Assembly: GCA_965539935.1 (NCBI GenBank)
Contig: CBETVX010000005.1
Coordinates: 13,262-77,261 of the forward strand
Source: CBETVX01 sp965539935
Lineage (GTDB): Bacteria > Bacillota > Clostridia > Peptostreptococcales > Caminicellaceae
Length of the DNA: 64,000 bases
Direction: 5' to 3'
The translations under genes were made by a program, and so were the position numbers. The first letter of the stretch is position 1, and each line of letters opens with the position of its first letter. Of this stretch, positions 38,208 to 47,807 are shown one piece after another. Under the pieces are notes generated by a model. It worked only from the letters and a program-made list of their open reading frames with translations, had not been told where the DNA came from and did not search any database.

Positions 38208-40348
38208 TAACCTTTTCTCCTTTCAAAGGAATGAAGGACTTTCTCTAAACCTAGTGCAATACCTATGGCAACGAAACCTAAAATTAACCCTAATAGTACT
38301 GAATAAAATGTCCTTATTGTTGATAAATAAACAGGTGTACGTAGATGACTAAATGTATTTACAACCGATGTTAATCCAATCACTGCAACTAAACCAAAGG
38401 GGAAAATCAATTTTTTATATTTCCTAAAGGCTACATATACTGTTAATAATAATGCTGGAAAGGCCATTAAAAATTCCTTTGTTCTTGGTCGAGCTAGTAA
38501 AACCTCTTCTAAAAAATTACGTACTATCATTTCTAAATCTGAAGGCTGTATAGTTGTTTCATGGCCAGTTCTAGCTATATAAATATATCCAATTGTTAAT
38601 AATATTGCCATTACAGCTATTTGTTTTACTTTGATATTCTGTTCCATAAGTCTGCCTATATCTTTTAATCCCGTATCTAGACCACTAATCTTTTCTTTAG
38701 TTCTGTCATAGCCAAATTTAGAAATATATATAATCCCAAACATAGCTAAAGGAATTAATTGACTAAATTTAACACCCCTGAAAATATCCATTTCCAATAG
38801 ATACCTTATATCAGAGAGAATTGCTCCGATAAACATTCCTCCAACCATTGATATGGCTACACATATTAACAAAGTAATAATTGAACTCTTTATAATATTT
38901 AAGAAGCTACTGTTGTTATCTTTAAGAAGCTGATCTTTACTGTAGTTCATTAAATATAATATGCTTAGTGTGGGGAAAATAATACTTGCTCCTAATGCAA
39001 GGATTTTATCACTAAGGCTAGGAAGGAAATAATTCATAATAAATACAAAAACAATTCCCAATCCTGCCAATATATTTATATATTTGTCTTTGATTTTTAT
39101 AAGTGCATTTAATATTAGCATTCCAGCTCCTAGAACCCCTAGCCCCATTAAATTTAATCTTAAAAATCCAAGTTTATAGGGCTTCATAGTGGTAAAGTTA
39201 CCTAATTCCATTCCATGTCTTGCTATTCTAGAGTTAAATCTATTGAACATCTTTTCATATTCATTATAATCTGTTACATATTCATATTGGTCGTATTTAA
39301 ATGGTTTAAAATATATGACCCTTATATTTCTTTCGGTAACAGCTCTGTAAATTGTATTTTCTATTTCTTCTGCTCCCTCATAGTTGTAATACTGAAATCT
39401 TGTCTGAACCCAATCCCAAACAGAGAATACCCTTACAGCATTATAATTAAGGTCTTCAGTAAGCTTTTCAATCCCTTCTTGTTCTATATGTTCTCTTTGA
39501 ACTCCTGTCTCAATAAGCCCTACTTTTATATCGTTAGATTCCATATAATCCTTTAAATCTTCTATATCATCTGGATATCCTAAAACTTCTTTACCTCCAA
39601 AAATAAATAGGGATGGTTTTAAGTTGTATTTTTCCATTTCATCTATGTAAGCTTCAACAAGTTTTTCGGAATATTTCATATAATTAGCAGGTCGTGGAAG
39701 CACTTCAAGACCACTTTCTTTAATTAATTGTATCTTTTCTTCATCAAATCCTAAACCAATTTTTGCTACCTGAGAAGAATAAAGTTGCTTTTTAGTACCG
39801 ATAGTTTCACCTTCCACATCTAGTATATTTTGCCCCTGTAAATATAAGGCCTCTTCTTCATCTCCATCTATCAATATATAATAAGTATCTTTTTCTTCTA
39901 TTTCTCTGTATATATCCCTTGGATAACGCTTTTGAAGTCCAAGTCTAACAAAATCATATATATCCCTTGATTTAGTCATTACCAATAGGTCATATTTATC
40001 TGCTTCTTCTAAGTATTGAATTACACCTTCAGAATATTTTTTCTCCCAGTTTACATCTTTCTTTATATTTCCTACAACCTCTAGCTCCATAGCTTTATCA
40101 TCTTCAACCATTGATTCTAAGGTCTCTTCATTAATTGCTACCGACGCTGCTCCAAGAGATTTAAACTTTTTTAACCACCAAGCCATATCTTCTTCCGATT
40201 GATTAGCGAGATTTTCTATTTCTTTATAATCTAAAACTATTTCTACACCCTTATTTTTTCCCTCTACACTAATTCTTTCGAAAATAGTTATAGATGTGGT
40301 TAGTATCCCAATAACTACTAATGCTATAAGTAGAATGTTTTTTTTCAT
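38207..40348 (-). CDS. DUF5693-type polytopic membrane protein
   Basis: The 713-aa protein starts with a membrane anchor (1-21), followed by an extracytoplasmic domain of about 400 residues (EDMAWWLKKFKSLGAASVAINEETL, FGGKEVLGYPDDIEDL, YFKPFKYDQYEY), then about nine spans from roughly residue 400 to the end. I recognise it as the uncharacterised family commonly found next to csaB in Clostridia. Its tail-to-head overlap with csaB and its place after murJ point to export, ligation or modification of the wall polymer. Function unproven. Confidence 0.75.
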   Translation of the reverse strand: MKKNILLIALVVIGILTTSITIFERISVEGKNKGVEIVLDYKEIENLANQSEEDMAWWLKKFKSLGAASVAINEETLESMVEDDKAMELEVVGNIKKDVNWEKKYSEGVIQYLEEADKYDLLVMTKSRDIYDFVRLGLQKRYPRDIYREIEEKDTYYILIDGDEEEALYLQGQNILDVEGETIGTKKQLYSSQVAKIGLGFDEEKIQLIKESGLEVLPRPANYMKYSEKLVEAYIDEMEKYNLKPSLFIFGGKEVLGYPDDIEDLKDYMESNDIKVGLIETGVQREHIEQEGIEKLTEDLNYNAVRVFSVWDWVQTRFQYYNYEGAEEIENTIYRAVTERNIRVIYFKPFKYDQYEYVTDYNEYEKMFNRFNSRIARHGMELGNFTTMKPYKLGFLRLNLMGLGVLGAGMLILNALIKIKDKYINILAGLGIVFVFIMNYFLPSLSDKILALGASIIFPTLSILYLMNYSKDQLLKDNNSSFLNIIKSSIITLLICVAISMVGGMFIGAILSDIRYLLEMDIFRGVKFSQLIPLAMFGIIYISKFGYDRTKEKISGLDTGLKDIGRLMEQNIKVKQIAVMAILLTIGYIYIARTGHETTIQPSDLEMIVRNFLEEVLLARPRTKEFLMAFPALLLTVYVAFRKYKKLIFPFGLVAVIGLTSVVNTFSHLRTPVYLSTIRTFYSVLLGLILGFVAIGIALGLEKVLHSFERRKG

Positions 40349-40367
40349 ATACTTCTTCCTTTCTAAA

Positions 40368-41933
40368 CTATTTATTTTTAGGGTATAATTTATCTTTTAT
40401 GTAACTTTCATATATGTAAATAGATGTTTTCTCCTTCATTATTACAGTAGATATACTAAAGATTAGGACTCCTAACAATAGGCTTGTACCAATTATTAGA
40501 AATTTATTTATAAAAACATCCGGAGCTAAAATACTACTGATATAACTTTTAAAATAATATATACCACTTCCCATTAATGTAGAAGCCAGTACTGTTTTAT
40601 ATAGAGTTTTTAAAACCTCCAAAAAGTCTAGTCCCCCAACTATTCTATTAAATAAATAGAGAATTAAAATAGCACCAAATATTAAAGATAATGATGTTGC
40701 AATTGCCAATCCCTTAAATCCTATTAAATCCAAAAGTATTCTATTTATAAAATAGTTAAATAGGACTACAAAGATACTTATACCTACAGGAATCTTTGTA
40801 TTGCTTAGGGCGTAAAAAGCCTTATTTACAATATCTAATACTCCAAATCCAACCATTCCTAAAGCATAACTTGCTAATGCCAATGAGGTATCATAGGTTG
40901 TTAAGGAATTAAATTCACCCCTTTCAAATACTAGACTTATAACTGGCTTACTTAATATAATAAGTCCTACAGTCATGGGAATAAGTAGGTATATGACTGT
41001 TCTCACCACCGATAGCACAAGTCTTTTAAAATTATCCATGCTTTCTGGGGATAGATTTTGATTAAATTTAGGGAACATTACTGCACTAATACCATATACA
41101 GTAGTTGTAACTATTGCTGTATATAATATATTTGCATAGTAAATGGATGCCACCTTACCATGTTCCAATGTTGATGCAAACATATTATCTATTAGTATGT
41201 TAAATTGATGTATAGAAGCTACAAATATTATAGGTAATAGGGATATTAAAAACCTTTTTACATCCTCATCGTTATAATCTAATGTAAGTTTATATTTATA
41301 ACCTTCTTTAACTGCAAATGGAATTTGAATCAGAAGCTGTAGTGACCAACCAATAACAGTTGCATAGGCCAATCCAATTATTCCATATTTGTTTAAGGCA
41401 AATAATAAATATATGATTAGCATTATATTAAAGGGAAAACTTATTATAGACGGCACAATAAATTTGCTTAGGGATTGTAAAAAAGCAACGAAAAGATATG
41501 CACTGCTAATAAATATTAAGCTAGGAAACATAATTCTAGTTAATTGGATAACTAATTCTCTTTTCTCACCATAAAACCCTTTTGCCAATATGGATAAAAT
41601 TTGTGGCGCAAATATTATACCAAAAATAACGGCTACTACCGATGTCAATAGTATGATATTGATTAATTTATTTGTAAAATCAAAAACCGATTTTTTTCCA
41701 TTATCCTTGAGTTTTTTCACTATTAAAGGAATAGCTGAAGTACTAATTGCACTTCCAAAACTTAAAAATATTATTGTTGTACTATTTAATGCCATAATAT
41801 AGGCGTCTGCTTCCACAGTTGCCCCTAATTTGCTACCTAATATAGCATCCCTAAAGAATCCTAAAAACTTTGCAATAAGTGTTATTGTAATTACTGATAA
41901 TATTGCATTGACAGTTTTTTTACTTTCATCCAT
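40368..41933 (-). CDS. MurJ/MviN-type lipid-linked saccharide flippase
   Basis: The 521-aa protein has about 14 spans with MATE/MurJ-like motifs (FLGFFRDAILGSKLGATVEADAYI near the start, PLIVKKLKDNG, MFPSLIF). Family members flip lipid II or other undecaprenyl-linked saccharides. ATG 41933 (MDESKKTVN) is chosen with GGAGG 5 nt before it; an earlier ATG at 41945 would take in this site. Because it leads the cluster with DUF5693, csaB and tagA, it may flip the wall-polymer intermediate rather than lipid II; this is inference. Confidence 0.88.
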   Translation of the reverse strand: MDESKKTVNAILSVITITLIAKFLGFFRDAILGSKLGATVEADAYIMALNSTTIIFLSFGSAISTSAIPLIVKKLKDNGKKSVFDFTNKLINIILLTSVVAVIFGIIFAPQILSILAKGFYGEKRELVIQLTRIMFPSLIFISSAYLFVAFLQSLSKFIVPSIISFPFNIMLIIYLLFALNKYGIIGLAYATVIGWSLQLLIQIPFAVKEGYKYKLTLDYNDEDVKRFLISLLPIIFVASIHQFNILIDNMFASTLEHGKVASIYYANILYTAIVTTTVYGISAVMFPKFNQNLSPESMDNFKRLVLSVVRTVIYLLIPMTVGLIILSKPVISLVFERGEFNSLTTYDTSLALASYALGMVGFGVLDIVNKAFYALSNTKIPVGISIFVVLFNYFINRILLDLIGFKGLAIATSLSLIFGAILILYLFNRIVGGLDFLEVLKTLYKTVLASTLMGSGIYYFKSYISSILAPDVFINKFLIIGTSLLLGVLIFSISTVIMKEKTSIYIYESYIKDKLYPKNK

Positions 41934-41982
41934 ATAATCCTCCATAGAATTTGCTTTAATAGATTTAAACTATATTCGCCAT

Positions 41983-42004
41983 AAAAAAAGCAGCAAAGCT
42001 GCTT
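41983..42004 (-). terminator. Terminator after the 42003 gene
   Basis: AAGCAGC and GCTGCTT form a perfect 7-bp stem with an AAA loop, followed on the minus strand by TTTTTAT. It overlaps the stop codon and separates this gene from murJ. Confidence 0.82.
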
Positions 42005-42584
42005 ATTGTATAGTATAACTTCCCTTTATCATTAAATAGGAATCGGCTTGAATACTCATTCCTCTACCATCATTTCTTGGAATTATTATTAAATGATTAA
42101 GGGGAACTTCTTCATTTGCCTTTATGTCCTTACCAGCTGTAACGTCTGTAAGGCCTCCACTTTCACTCTGTATAGCAAGGGCCTTACCTGAACGTACAAT
42201 AACCTCAGTACTTTCTCCATAGTACACAAATTTGCCAGCCTCAGCAAATACTACTTCAAACACAGCTTGCGTCCCTGAAGTTGAGCTAGATACGTTATTA
42301 TTTATATTTCCAGCACTTTTTTCACTTAACTCATCTATTTTTTCATTAATTTCACCAATAGTTGTATTAACATTAATTATTTCATTACTAAACTGTTGAA
42401 AATTTTCATCTATGTAATTCTTTATTTCTCCTATTCTCTGTTCAAGATAACTTAATGTTATAATTGGATCTTCCTCTGAGCCAGGCTCAGCAAACATTGC
42501 ACTTCCTACAATGGAAAATCCACCTATTAGTATTACAACCGCTAATGATAAAAAAAAGAATCTAAGACCTTTGCTTTTGTTCAT
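42003..42584 (-). CDS. Secreted or anchored coiled-coil protein, conserved but unrecognised
   Basis: I do not recognise this 193-aa protein. It has a signal-anchor (about 8-30), a short coiled coil near 47-97 (YLEQRIGEIKNYIDENFQQF and INTTIGEINEKIDEL-like repeats), a Ser/Asn-rich linker and a beta-rich C-terminal domain (VVFAEAGKFVYYGESTEVIVRSG; LIIIPRNDGRGMSI). ATG 42584 follows an excellent AGGAGG; an upstream in-frame ATG adds a basic stretch lacking a site. It has its own terminator, so it is a single-gene unit beside murJ. It may be an envelope protein. Confidence 0.7.
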   Translation of the reverse strand: MNKSKGLRFFFLSLAVVILIGGFSIVGSAMFAEPGSEEDPIITLSYLEQRIGEIKNYIDENFQQFSNEIINVNTTIGEINEKIDELSEKSAGNINNNVSSSTSGTQAVFEVVFAEAGKFVYYGESTEVIVRSGKALAIQSESGGLTDVTAGKDIKANEEVPLNHLIIIPRNDGRGMSIQADSYLMIKGSYTIQ

Positions 42585-42680
42585 ATTATTCCTCCTGAGA
42601 AATAGAATTCTTCTAACCTTATTTAATTTTATCATAATGTTACTAATAAGATAAACTGTTAAATATAATTTTCTATTTCC

Positions 42681-42714
42681 AAAAAATAAAAATCCCCTTA
42701 ATTCCAGGGGATTT
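42681..42714 (-). terminator. Terminator of the mazEF operon
   Basis: AAATCCCC and GGGGATTT form a perfect 8-bp stem with a 9-nt loop. On the minus strand TTTATTTTTT follows. Confidence 0.85.
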
Positions 42715-42730
42715 AGCCTTTTTATGTATA

Positions 42731-43090
42731 TTATATATCTATAAGCCCCAAACTGACCATAAGAGCTTCATTAACTTTAGCCATCATTTCATCATCTAGA
42801 CGACAAATCTTTTCTATAAATCGTCTTTTATCAATGGTTCTTATTTGCTCTAATAACACAACTGAATCTTTAGGTAGTCCATGGGACTTAGCCTCTATCT
42901 CAATATGGGTAGGTAACTTAGCCTTATTTATTTGTGATGTTATTGCAGCTATAATTACTGTAGGACTATATTTATTGCCTATATCATTCTGTATAATTAA
43001 TACTGGTCTTACCCCACCCTGTTCTGACCCAATCACTGGACTTAAATCTGCATAAAATATATCGCCTCTTCTTATTATCAATCTACTCAC
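42731..43090 (-). CDS. mazF: MazF/PemK-type mRNA interferase (EndoA-like toxin)
   Basis: The toxin cuts single-stranded RNA at short sequences (UACAU in B. subtilis EndoA). The 119 aa carry the complete fold: [30 protein letters not shown], then [18 protein letters not shown] and [12 protein letters not shown] with the Arg and Thr residues used in catalysis. It overlaps mazE by 8 bp. As in B. subtilis it sits downstream of alr and acpS, so this is a chromosomal, vertically kept module rather than a mobile toxin-antitoxin locus. Confidence 0.95.
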   Translation of the reverse strand: MSRLIIRRGDIFYADLSPVIGSEQGGVRPVLIIQNDIGNKYSPTVIIAAITSQINKAKLPTHIEIEAKSHGLPKDSVVLLEQIRTIDKRRFIEKICRLDDEMMAKVNEALMVSLGLIDI

Positions 43091-43358
43091 ACTCCGCAGC
43101 TAATTGGGCTTCATATTTTTCCAAGGAATAATCCACATCAATTCCAATTTCAGCATAAATTAAATTTATAGCTGCCATATCTTTATATCCATTCTTCATT
43201 GATTCTCTCATATCCATTCTCTTCCTCTCCCTTAAGTACAATTTCATGGCCTCTCTTACAAATTCACTTCTATTTTTCTTTTCTAATTTTGCTATGTAGT
43301 CTACTTCTTCCAATAAAGAATTCGGAACATATACCATTATTTTTTTTGATTCAGCCAT
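43083..43358 (-). CDS. mazE: Ribbon-helix-helix antitoxin (EndoAI/MazE-like)
   Basis: The 91-aa protein has an N-terminal ribbon-helix-helix ([38 protein letters not shown] in pieces) that binds DNA and forms dimers, and an acidic C-terminal tail (about 60-91) that would wrap the toxin. It starts at 43358 after GGAGGTG. It overlaps the toxin gene, the usual arrangement that keeps antitoxin in excess. It likely represses its own promoter at 43430-43459. Confidence 0.9.
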   Translation of the reverse strand: MAESKKIMVYVPNSLLEEVDYIAKLEKKNRSEFVREAMKLYLRERKRMDMRESMKNGYKDMAAINLIYAEIGIDVDYSLEKYEAQLAAECE

Positions 43359-43387
43359 AGTGCACCTCCAGAAAGGAATTTTGGAGA

Positions 43388-43424
43388 TAATGTACCCAAT
43401 TTTAAATCATAAATTTGTACATTA
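43388..43424 (-). promoter_or_regulatory. Inverted repeat at the 5' end of the mazEF transcript
   Basis: TAATGTAC (43388-43395) and GTACATTA (43417-43424) are perfect 8-bp arms separated by 21 nt. The predicted transcription start (about 43423) falls in the first arm. The arm nearer mazE contains UACAU in RNA, the sequence cut by B. subtilis EndoA, so the toxin might act on its own leader. Confidence 0.35.
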
Positions 43425-43429
43425 ATTTT

Positions 43430-43459
43430 ATTATATATTATTCACTATAAGTGTGTCAA
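43430..43459 (-). promoter_or_regulatory. Sigma-A promoter of mazEF
   Basis: On the minus strand a perfect TTGACA (43459-43454) and a perfect TATAAT (43435-43430) are 18 bp apart. The -35 lies in a short palindrome TGTCAATATGACA (43454-43466), a possible antitoxin operator. This separates mazEF from alr. Confidence 0.8.
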
Positions 43460-43540
43460 TATGACAACTTTTTCTAAAAACATAGTCCAATCAGCTAATT
43501 TTTTCACATTATCTCATTCAAGTATTATAACATCATAAGT

Positions 43541-44710
43541 TTATAAATTCAAAACATAATCTGTAATACTACTAATTCTATTATTTTTAATATATATTCT
43601 TGGGATTCTTTTACTAATCATACATACTATCTCATAATTGATAGTTCCTAATTTTTTAGCTATTTCATCTATTGTAATACTATTTTCCCCATCATTTCCA
43701 AAAAGTATAACTTCATCTCCAACTTTTACGTCGAGATTTCCTACATCTATCATACATTGATCCATACATATTCTTCCAACTACTGGCACTCTTTTTCCCT
43801 TTACCAAAACCTCTGCTTTCTTTGTAAGTAATCTAGTATATCCATCGGCATAGCCTATAGGTATTGTTGCAATTTTAGTTCTTTGTTTAGTCTTATATAT
43901 AAGTCCATAGCTAACTCCTCTTCCTTCTTCTACTTCCTTTACATGGGAAATCCTTGATTTTAGTGTCATCACTTGCCTTAAGTCTACCTTGTCTTTATTA
44001 ACATCATCGGAAGGATATAACCCATAAAGCATGATTCCCGGTCTTACCATATCATAATTCATATTTGGCAAGTCTATAATTCCTGCACTATTTGAAATGT
44101 GTTTAATAGGAATATCTACCCCTATATTTTCTAGTCCTTTACATATGTAATCAAATTTTTCAGCTTGCTTATTAGTAAAGCATTTATCCTTCTCATCGGC
44201 TACTGCAAAATGAGTGAATATCCCCTCAACAAATACATTGGAAAGCTTAATTATTTTTCCAATGGTTTCTATTGTCTCCTCTTTTACTTGCATACCTATT
44301 CTACTCATACCAGTATCGATTTTTATATGTAATGTAATAGTTTTTTTCATCTTCTGGGCTTTTTTAGAAAAATACTGGGCCTGTTCATATGTATATACTG
44401 TTTGGATAATATTAAACTTTATTACTTCTTCAGCACTTTCATTAGGCGTATATCCTAATATAAGTATAGGTGTATCTTGATATACTTTTCTCAGTTGAAT
44501 GGCTTCAGAAAGGGTTGCAACTGCAAATCTGTCTGCTCCATTTTCAAGCAGTGTCTTTCCTATTTGAACTGCTCCATGACCATATCCATCGGCCTTAATT
44601 ACAGCTGTTATAATTGTATCTGGTCTTACTACCCTCTTTACTTCCCTTATATTATGGGCTAAATTATCTAAGTTTATTTCCGCCCATACTGGTCTTAAAC
44701 CTCTTATCAT
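43541..44710 (-). CDS. alr: Alanine racemase
   Basis: Alr converts L- to D-alanine with PLP for peptidoglycan. The 389 aa have the PLP lysine K39 in AVIKADGYGHGA, and the catalytic tyrosine region in the second domain (RGVSYGLIYKTKQRTKIATIPIGYADGY). Other family motifs are HIKIDTGMSRIGM and GRICMDQCMIDVG. The start has a GGGGGAG 10 nt before it. It lies 20 bp downstream of the lipoprotein gene and probably shares the acpS transcript. Confidence 0.97.
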   Translation of the reverse strand: MIRGLRPVWAEINLDNLAHNIREVKRVVRPDTIITAVIKADGYGHGAVQIGKTLLENGADRFAVATLSEAIQLRKVYQDTPILILGYTPNESAEEVIKFNIIQTVYTYEQAQYFSKKAQKMKKTITLHIKIDTGMSRIGMQVKEETIETIGKIIKLSNVFVEGIFTHFAVADEKDKCFTNKQAEKFDYICKGLENIGVDIPIKHISNSAGIIDLPNMNYDMVRPGIMLYGLYPSDDVNKDKVDLRQVMTLKSRISHVKEVEEGRGVSYGLIYKTKQRTKIATIPIGYADGYTRLLTKKAEVLVKGKRVPVVGRICMDQCMIDVGNLDVKVGDEVILFGNDGENSITIDEIAKKLGTINYEIVCMISKRIPRIYIKNNRISSITDYVLNL

Positions 44711-44729
44711 CTGTTATTTTCTCCCCCTT

Positions 44730-45359
44730 TTATATTTCCCCTTGTATATTAAAGGTTTCTTCATTGAATTTCTCATTAAACTTAAAATTATAGTATTTTA
44801 TATCCACCCTGACCTGACCCTTATTATCCAATATTTGCAACATGTATGGATGATATTTTTCTATATCCAGCCATAATACTTTTTTATTAAAATATGGATT
44901 GTTTCCTGGAATTTCCGTTTCTAGGAATAAATATTCCTTTTTATTAATTTTTTTTCTATAAATTTTAAATTCCTCTGAATTAATAAAATTCTCCATAAAA
45001 GATCCTAGAAACGTTTTCTCCTCAAGGGAGTCCGGTGAATTTTGCATCATCCAGTTTTGTCCTATCCTTGGATGATATACAAAGGCTTTTTTGCCATTGT
45101 AAATTGTTGTTTTCCCATTTAGATTTTCAGGTGAAAGTATCTCTATTCTATATTTATCTGGTGCCATATACCACTGTTTTGCAGTAAAAACCGATGGCTG
45201 TTTATTCCCCTGTAATTTTACTTCTGTTTCACATACATAACTGTTTAAATTTAATATCTTCTTTTGAGCATCATAGAATATTTCTTCATCGGTTTTAGGT
45301 GAACAAGCGGTAACTATTATTATAGCTATCACTAATAAAGAAATTAATCTAAGTTTCAA
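44730..45359 (-). CDS. LolA/YdcC-like outer-surface lipoprotein
   Basis: The 209-aa lipoprotein has an N-terminal signal with VTAC (lipid-modified Cys19) and the beta-rich LolA-like fold: a repeating pattern of YVCETEVKLQ, QWYMAPDKYRIEIL, TIYNGKKAFVYHP and YFNKKVLWLDIEKYHPYMLQIL. It corresponds to ydcC in B. subtilis, where the gene lies between acpS and alr as here. Some homologues aid anti-sigma or sporulation control; the function is not known. TTG 45359 after GGGGGAA is the start. Confidence 0.82.
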   Translation of the reverse strand: MKLRLISLLVIAIIIVTACSPKTDEEIFYDAQKKILNLNSYVCETEVKLQGNKQPSVFTAKQWYMAPDKYRIEILSPENLNGKTTIYNGKKAFVYHPRIGQNWMMQNSPDSLEEKTFLGSFMENFINSEEFKIYRKKINKKEYLFLETEIPGNNPYFNKKVLWLDIEKYHPYMLQILDNKGQVRVDIKYYNFKFNEKFNEETFNIQGEI

Positions 45360-45419
45360 AACAAATTCCCCCAGATAAAACTACTATATATTATCTTAAT
45401 ATAATTTTTACGTGGAGTT

Positions 45420-45866
45420 TTAATAAATATGCTTTAAAATGTTACTTCTGGTAATAATTCCAACAAGTTTTCCTTCATCATTTACAACTGGAATCCTATT
45501 TATTCTTCTGTTAATCATTATATTTACTATTTCTTGAATTTCACTATCTTCATTTACTGTAATAACATCTTTAACCATAATATCTTCTACCCTATAGGCT
45601 GCCATCTTTTTTATTTCTTTTTCCATTTCTTTAAATCCTTCTAGGAATACTATACTATCTAAAATCGGTATGAAGGCTGGCATATGTAAGCTCTTTTCAG
45701 GATATATTAAGTCTGTTTCAGATACTATTCCAACTACCTTCTTATCTTCATCAATCACTGGTACTCCACTTATCCTATTATCTAAAAGTAATTTAACTAG
45801 ATTCGTAACTGTATCCTGGGGCATCACAGTAATTACATCTTTATTCATTATGGTCTTTGCTTTCAT
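45420..45866 (-). CDS. CBS-domain pair protein
   Basis: Two CBS domains fill the 148 aa: MNKDVITVMPQDTV...VVGIVSETDLI and MVKDVITVNEDSEI...LVGIITRSNIL. Such pairs bind adenosine nucleotides and sense energy state or salt. No other domain is attached, so the partner is unknown. Its start overlaps the nnrDE stop region by 26 bp, showing tight coupling within the operon. Confidence 0.92.
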   Translation of the reverse strand: MKAKTIMNKDVITVMPQDTVTNLVKLLLDNRISGVPVIDEDKKVVGIVSETDLIYPEKSLHMPAFIPILDSIVFLEGFKEMEKEIKKMAAYRVEDIMVKDVITVNEDSEIQEIVNIMINRRINRIPVVNDEGKLVGIITRSNILKHIY

Positions 45867-47427
45867 ATTTTTCCTCCCTTCTTTTACTCATTATTTCCTT
45901 TATTGTATATGGTAGCTCTTCTACAATATCTCCTGCTACTAATCCATATTCTCCTTTACCTTCAGCAACCCTATCCCCAGTAAGTCCATGGATATATACA
46001 CCTGTGATAGAAGCCTCTAAAGGTTTTATGCCCTGAGCTATCAGTCCAGTAATAATACCTGTTAAAACATCTCCACTACCTGCAGTTGCCATTCCTGGAT
46101 TGCCATTTATATTTATAAAGACTTGACCATTCGGAGCCGCCACTATAGTACTAGCTCCCTTTAATACAGTTATAAGCTGCCACTCCATGGCAAAATTTCT
46201 TGCAACGGTAATTGGATTTTTATTTATCTCTTCAATGGACAATCCTGTTAATCTAGACATTTCACCTAAATGAGGTGTTATTACTAATTCTGCCTTTTTT
46301 GATCTTAACCAGTCTATATTTTTTGATAATACATTTAATCCATCTGCATCAAGCACTATTGGAATCTCTACCTGTTCTAACACTCTTTTTACTATTTCAC
46401 CAAGTTCTGCTGTATTTCCACAGCCAGGTCCTATTGTCAATACATCGGCCTGGGAAGTTCCCTCAAGAATTTTTTCGATATGATTTATACCTATTACTCC
46501 TTTTCTCATTTCATGCAAAGGTATAGTAATTGCTTCAGGAACACTTGCTTTTATTATAAAATTTAAGCTTTCACCTATATATAGTCGTAATAACCCTAAT
46601 CCACTTCTAAGGGCAGATTTACAGGTTAGTATTGCCGCTCCTGTCATCCCTTGAGAACCTGCTATAATATTGGCCTTGCCAAAATTTCCTTTATGGGCAT
46701 TTCTTCTCCTTCTTGGCAAGTTAGCTTCTATTAGCTCCCTAGTAATAATATTGTGTCTTAAATCCATTTTTTCAATGAGTTTATAGGGTATGCCAATATC
46801 CACCAATACCACTTCTCCATTGTATTCTGCACCTGGAAATATGATATTTCCACATTTGGGAAGGGCAAAGGTTATTGTTTTATCGGCTTTAATGGCTGTT
46901 TTACATATGCTCCCATTATCTCCATTAACTCCAGAAGGAATATCTACTGAAATAATATATTTACTATTTTCATTAACTATATCAATTACTTTCTCTTCAA
47001 AGTTTTCTAAATCACCTCTGAGTCCTATACCAAATAATGCGTCTATAACTATTGAATTGGATTGAATACCATCCTTAAGCTTATTTAAATTATTTATATG
47101 TATTATTTCATGTACCTCAACACCTAGTTTTTTAATTATATTAAAATTAATTAACGCGTCTCCTTTTATATCTTTACTACTTCCTATTAACAATACTTTA
47201 ACATCATAGTTTTTATTGTATAAATGTCTAGCTATTACAAAACCATCTCCACCGTTATTCCCTTTCCCACAAATTACTGTATACTTAGATTCACTATGGG
47301 CATCTTTGAGAATTTCATCTACAACCTTAAGACCTGCATTCTCCATAAGCACAATCCCTGGTATTCCGTATTCTTCAATTGTAATTCTATCAATTTCTTT
47401 CATTTCTTTATTTAATGCAACTTTCAT
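45841..47427 (-). CDS. Bifunctional NAD(P)H-hydrate epimerase and dehydratase
   Basis: This repair enzyme returns damaged NAD(P)H hydrates to active NAD(P)H. The N-terminal epimerase (NnrE, about 1-215) shows GNNGGDGFVIARHLYNKNYDV and VDIPSGVNGDNG. The C-terminal ADP-dependent dehydratase (NnrD, about 225-510) shows GKANIIAGSQGMTGAAILTCKSALRSGLGL and NPGMATAGSGDVLTGIITGLI. Length (528 aa) fits the fused form. It is next to acpS, a frequent arrangement. Confidence 0.95.
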   Translation of the reverse strand: MKVALNKEMKEIDRITIEEYGIPGIVLMENAGLKVVDEILKDAHSESKYTVICGKGNNGGDGFVIARHLYNKNYDVKVLLIGSSKDIKGDALINFNIIKKLGVEVHEIIHINNLNKLKDGIQSNSIVIDALFGIGLRGDLENFEEKVIDIVNENSKYIISVDIPSGVNGDNGSICKTAIKADKTITFALPKCGNIIFPGAEYNGEVVLVDIGIPYKLIEKMDLRHNIITRELIEANLPRRRRNAHKGNFGKANIIAGSQGMTGAAILTCKSALRSGLGLLRLYIGESLNFIIKASVPEAITIPLHEMRKGVIGINHIEKILEGTSQADVLTIGPGCGNTAELGEIVKRVLEQVEIPIVLDADGLNVLSKNIDWLRSKKAELVITPHLGEMSRLTGLSIEEINKNPITVARNFAMEWQLITVLKGASTIVAAPNGQVFININGNPGMATAGSGDVLTGIITGLIAQGIKPLEASITGVYIHGLTGDRVAEGKGEYGLVAGDIVEELPYTIKEIMSKRREEKYESKDHNE

Positions 47428-47441
47428 ATTTAAACACCACC

Positions 47442-47807
47442 TTATACTCCTATTGCTTGAGCCACAGCATATTCTCTAGAATGAGATATGGAAATTAGAA
47501 TATCATTTATGGCTCTTTTTTGGGCAACCTCTTTGGCACCTTCATATAGTCTTACCATTGGTTTACCTAAATCATCCCTTACTATCTCTATGTCTATCCA
47601 CTTAAAACCTCTCAGTCCAGTACCTAAAGTCTTTAATACAGCTTCCTTTGCTGCAAAGGTACCGGCAATGGTATTAATATTATTTCCTATAGTTTCAAAA
47701 TATTGTATTTCACTTTTAGTAAATACCCTTTTTACAAATTTTTCATTTCTTATTGCCTTTTTTATCCTGTGTATTTCAATAATGTCTATTCCTATGCCTT
47801 TAACCAA
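47442..47807 (-). CDS. acpS: Holo-[acyl-carrier-protein] synthase
   Basis: AcpS attaches phosphopantetheine from CoA to acyl carrier protein. The protein (121 aa) has VKGIGIDIIEI near the start, with the Mg-binding Asp, and AAKEAVLKTLGTGL with the catalytic Glu, plus ISISHSREYAVAQAI at the end. I chose TTG 47807 (VKGIGIDI), five nt after AAGGTGA; the GTG at 47816 lies inside that site. It is the first gene of the acpS-nnrDE-CBS-lipoprotein-alr run. Confidence 0.95.
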   Translation of the reverse strand: MVKGIGIDIIEIHRIKKAIRNEKFVKRVFTKSEIQYFETIGNNINTIAGTFAAKEAVLKTLGTGLRGFKWIDIEIVRDDLGKPMVRLYEGAKEVAQKRAINDILISISHSREYAVAQAIGV

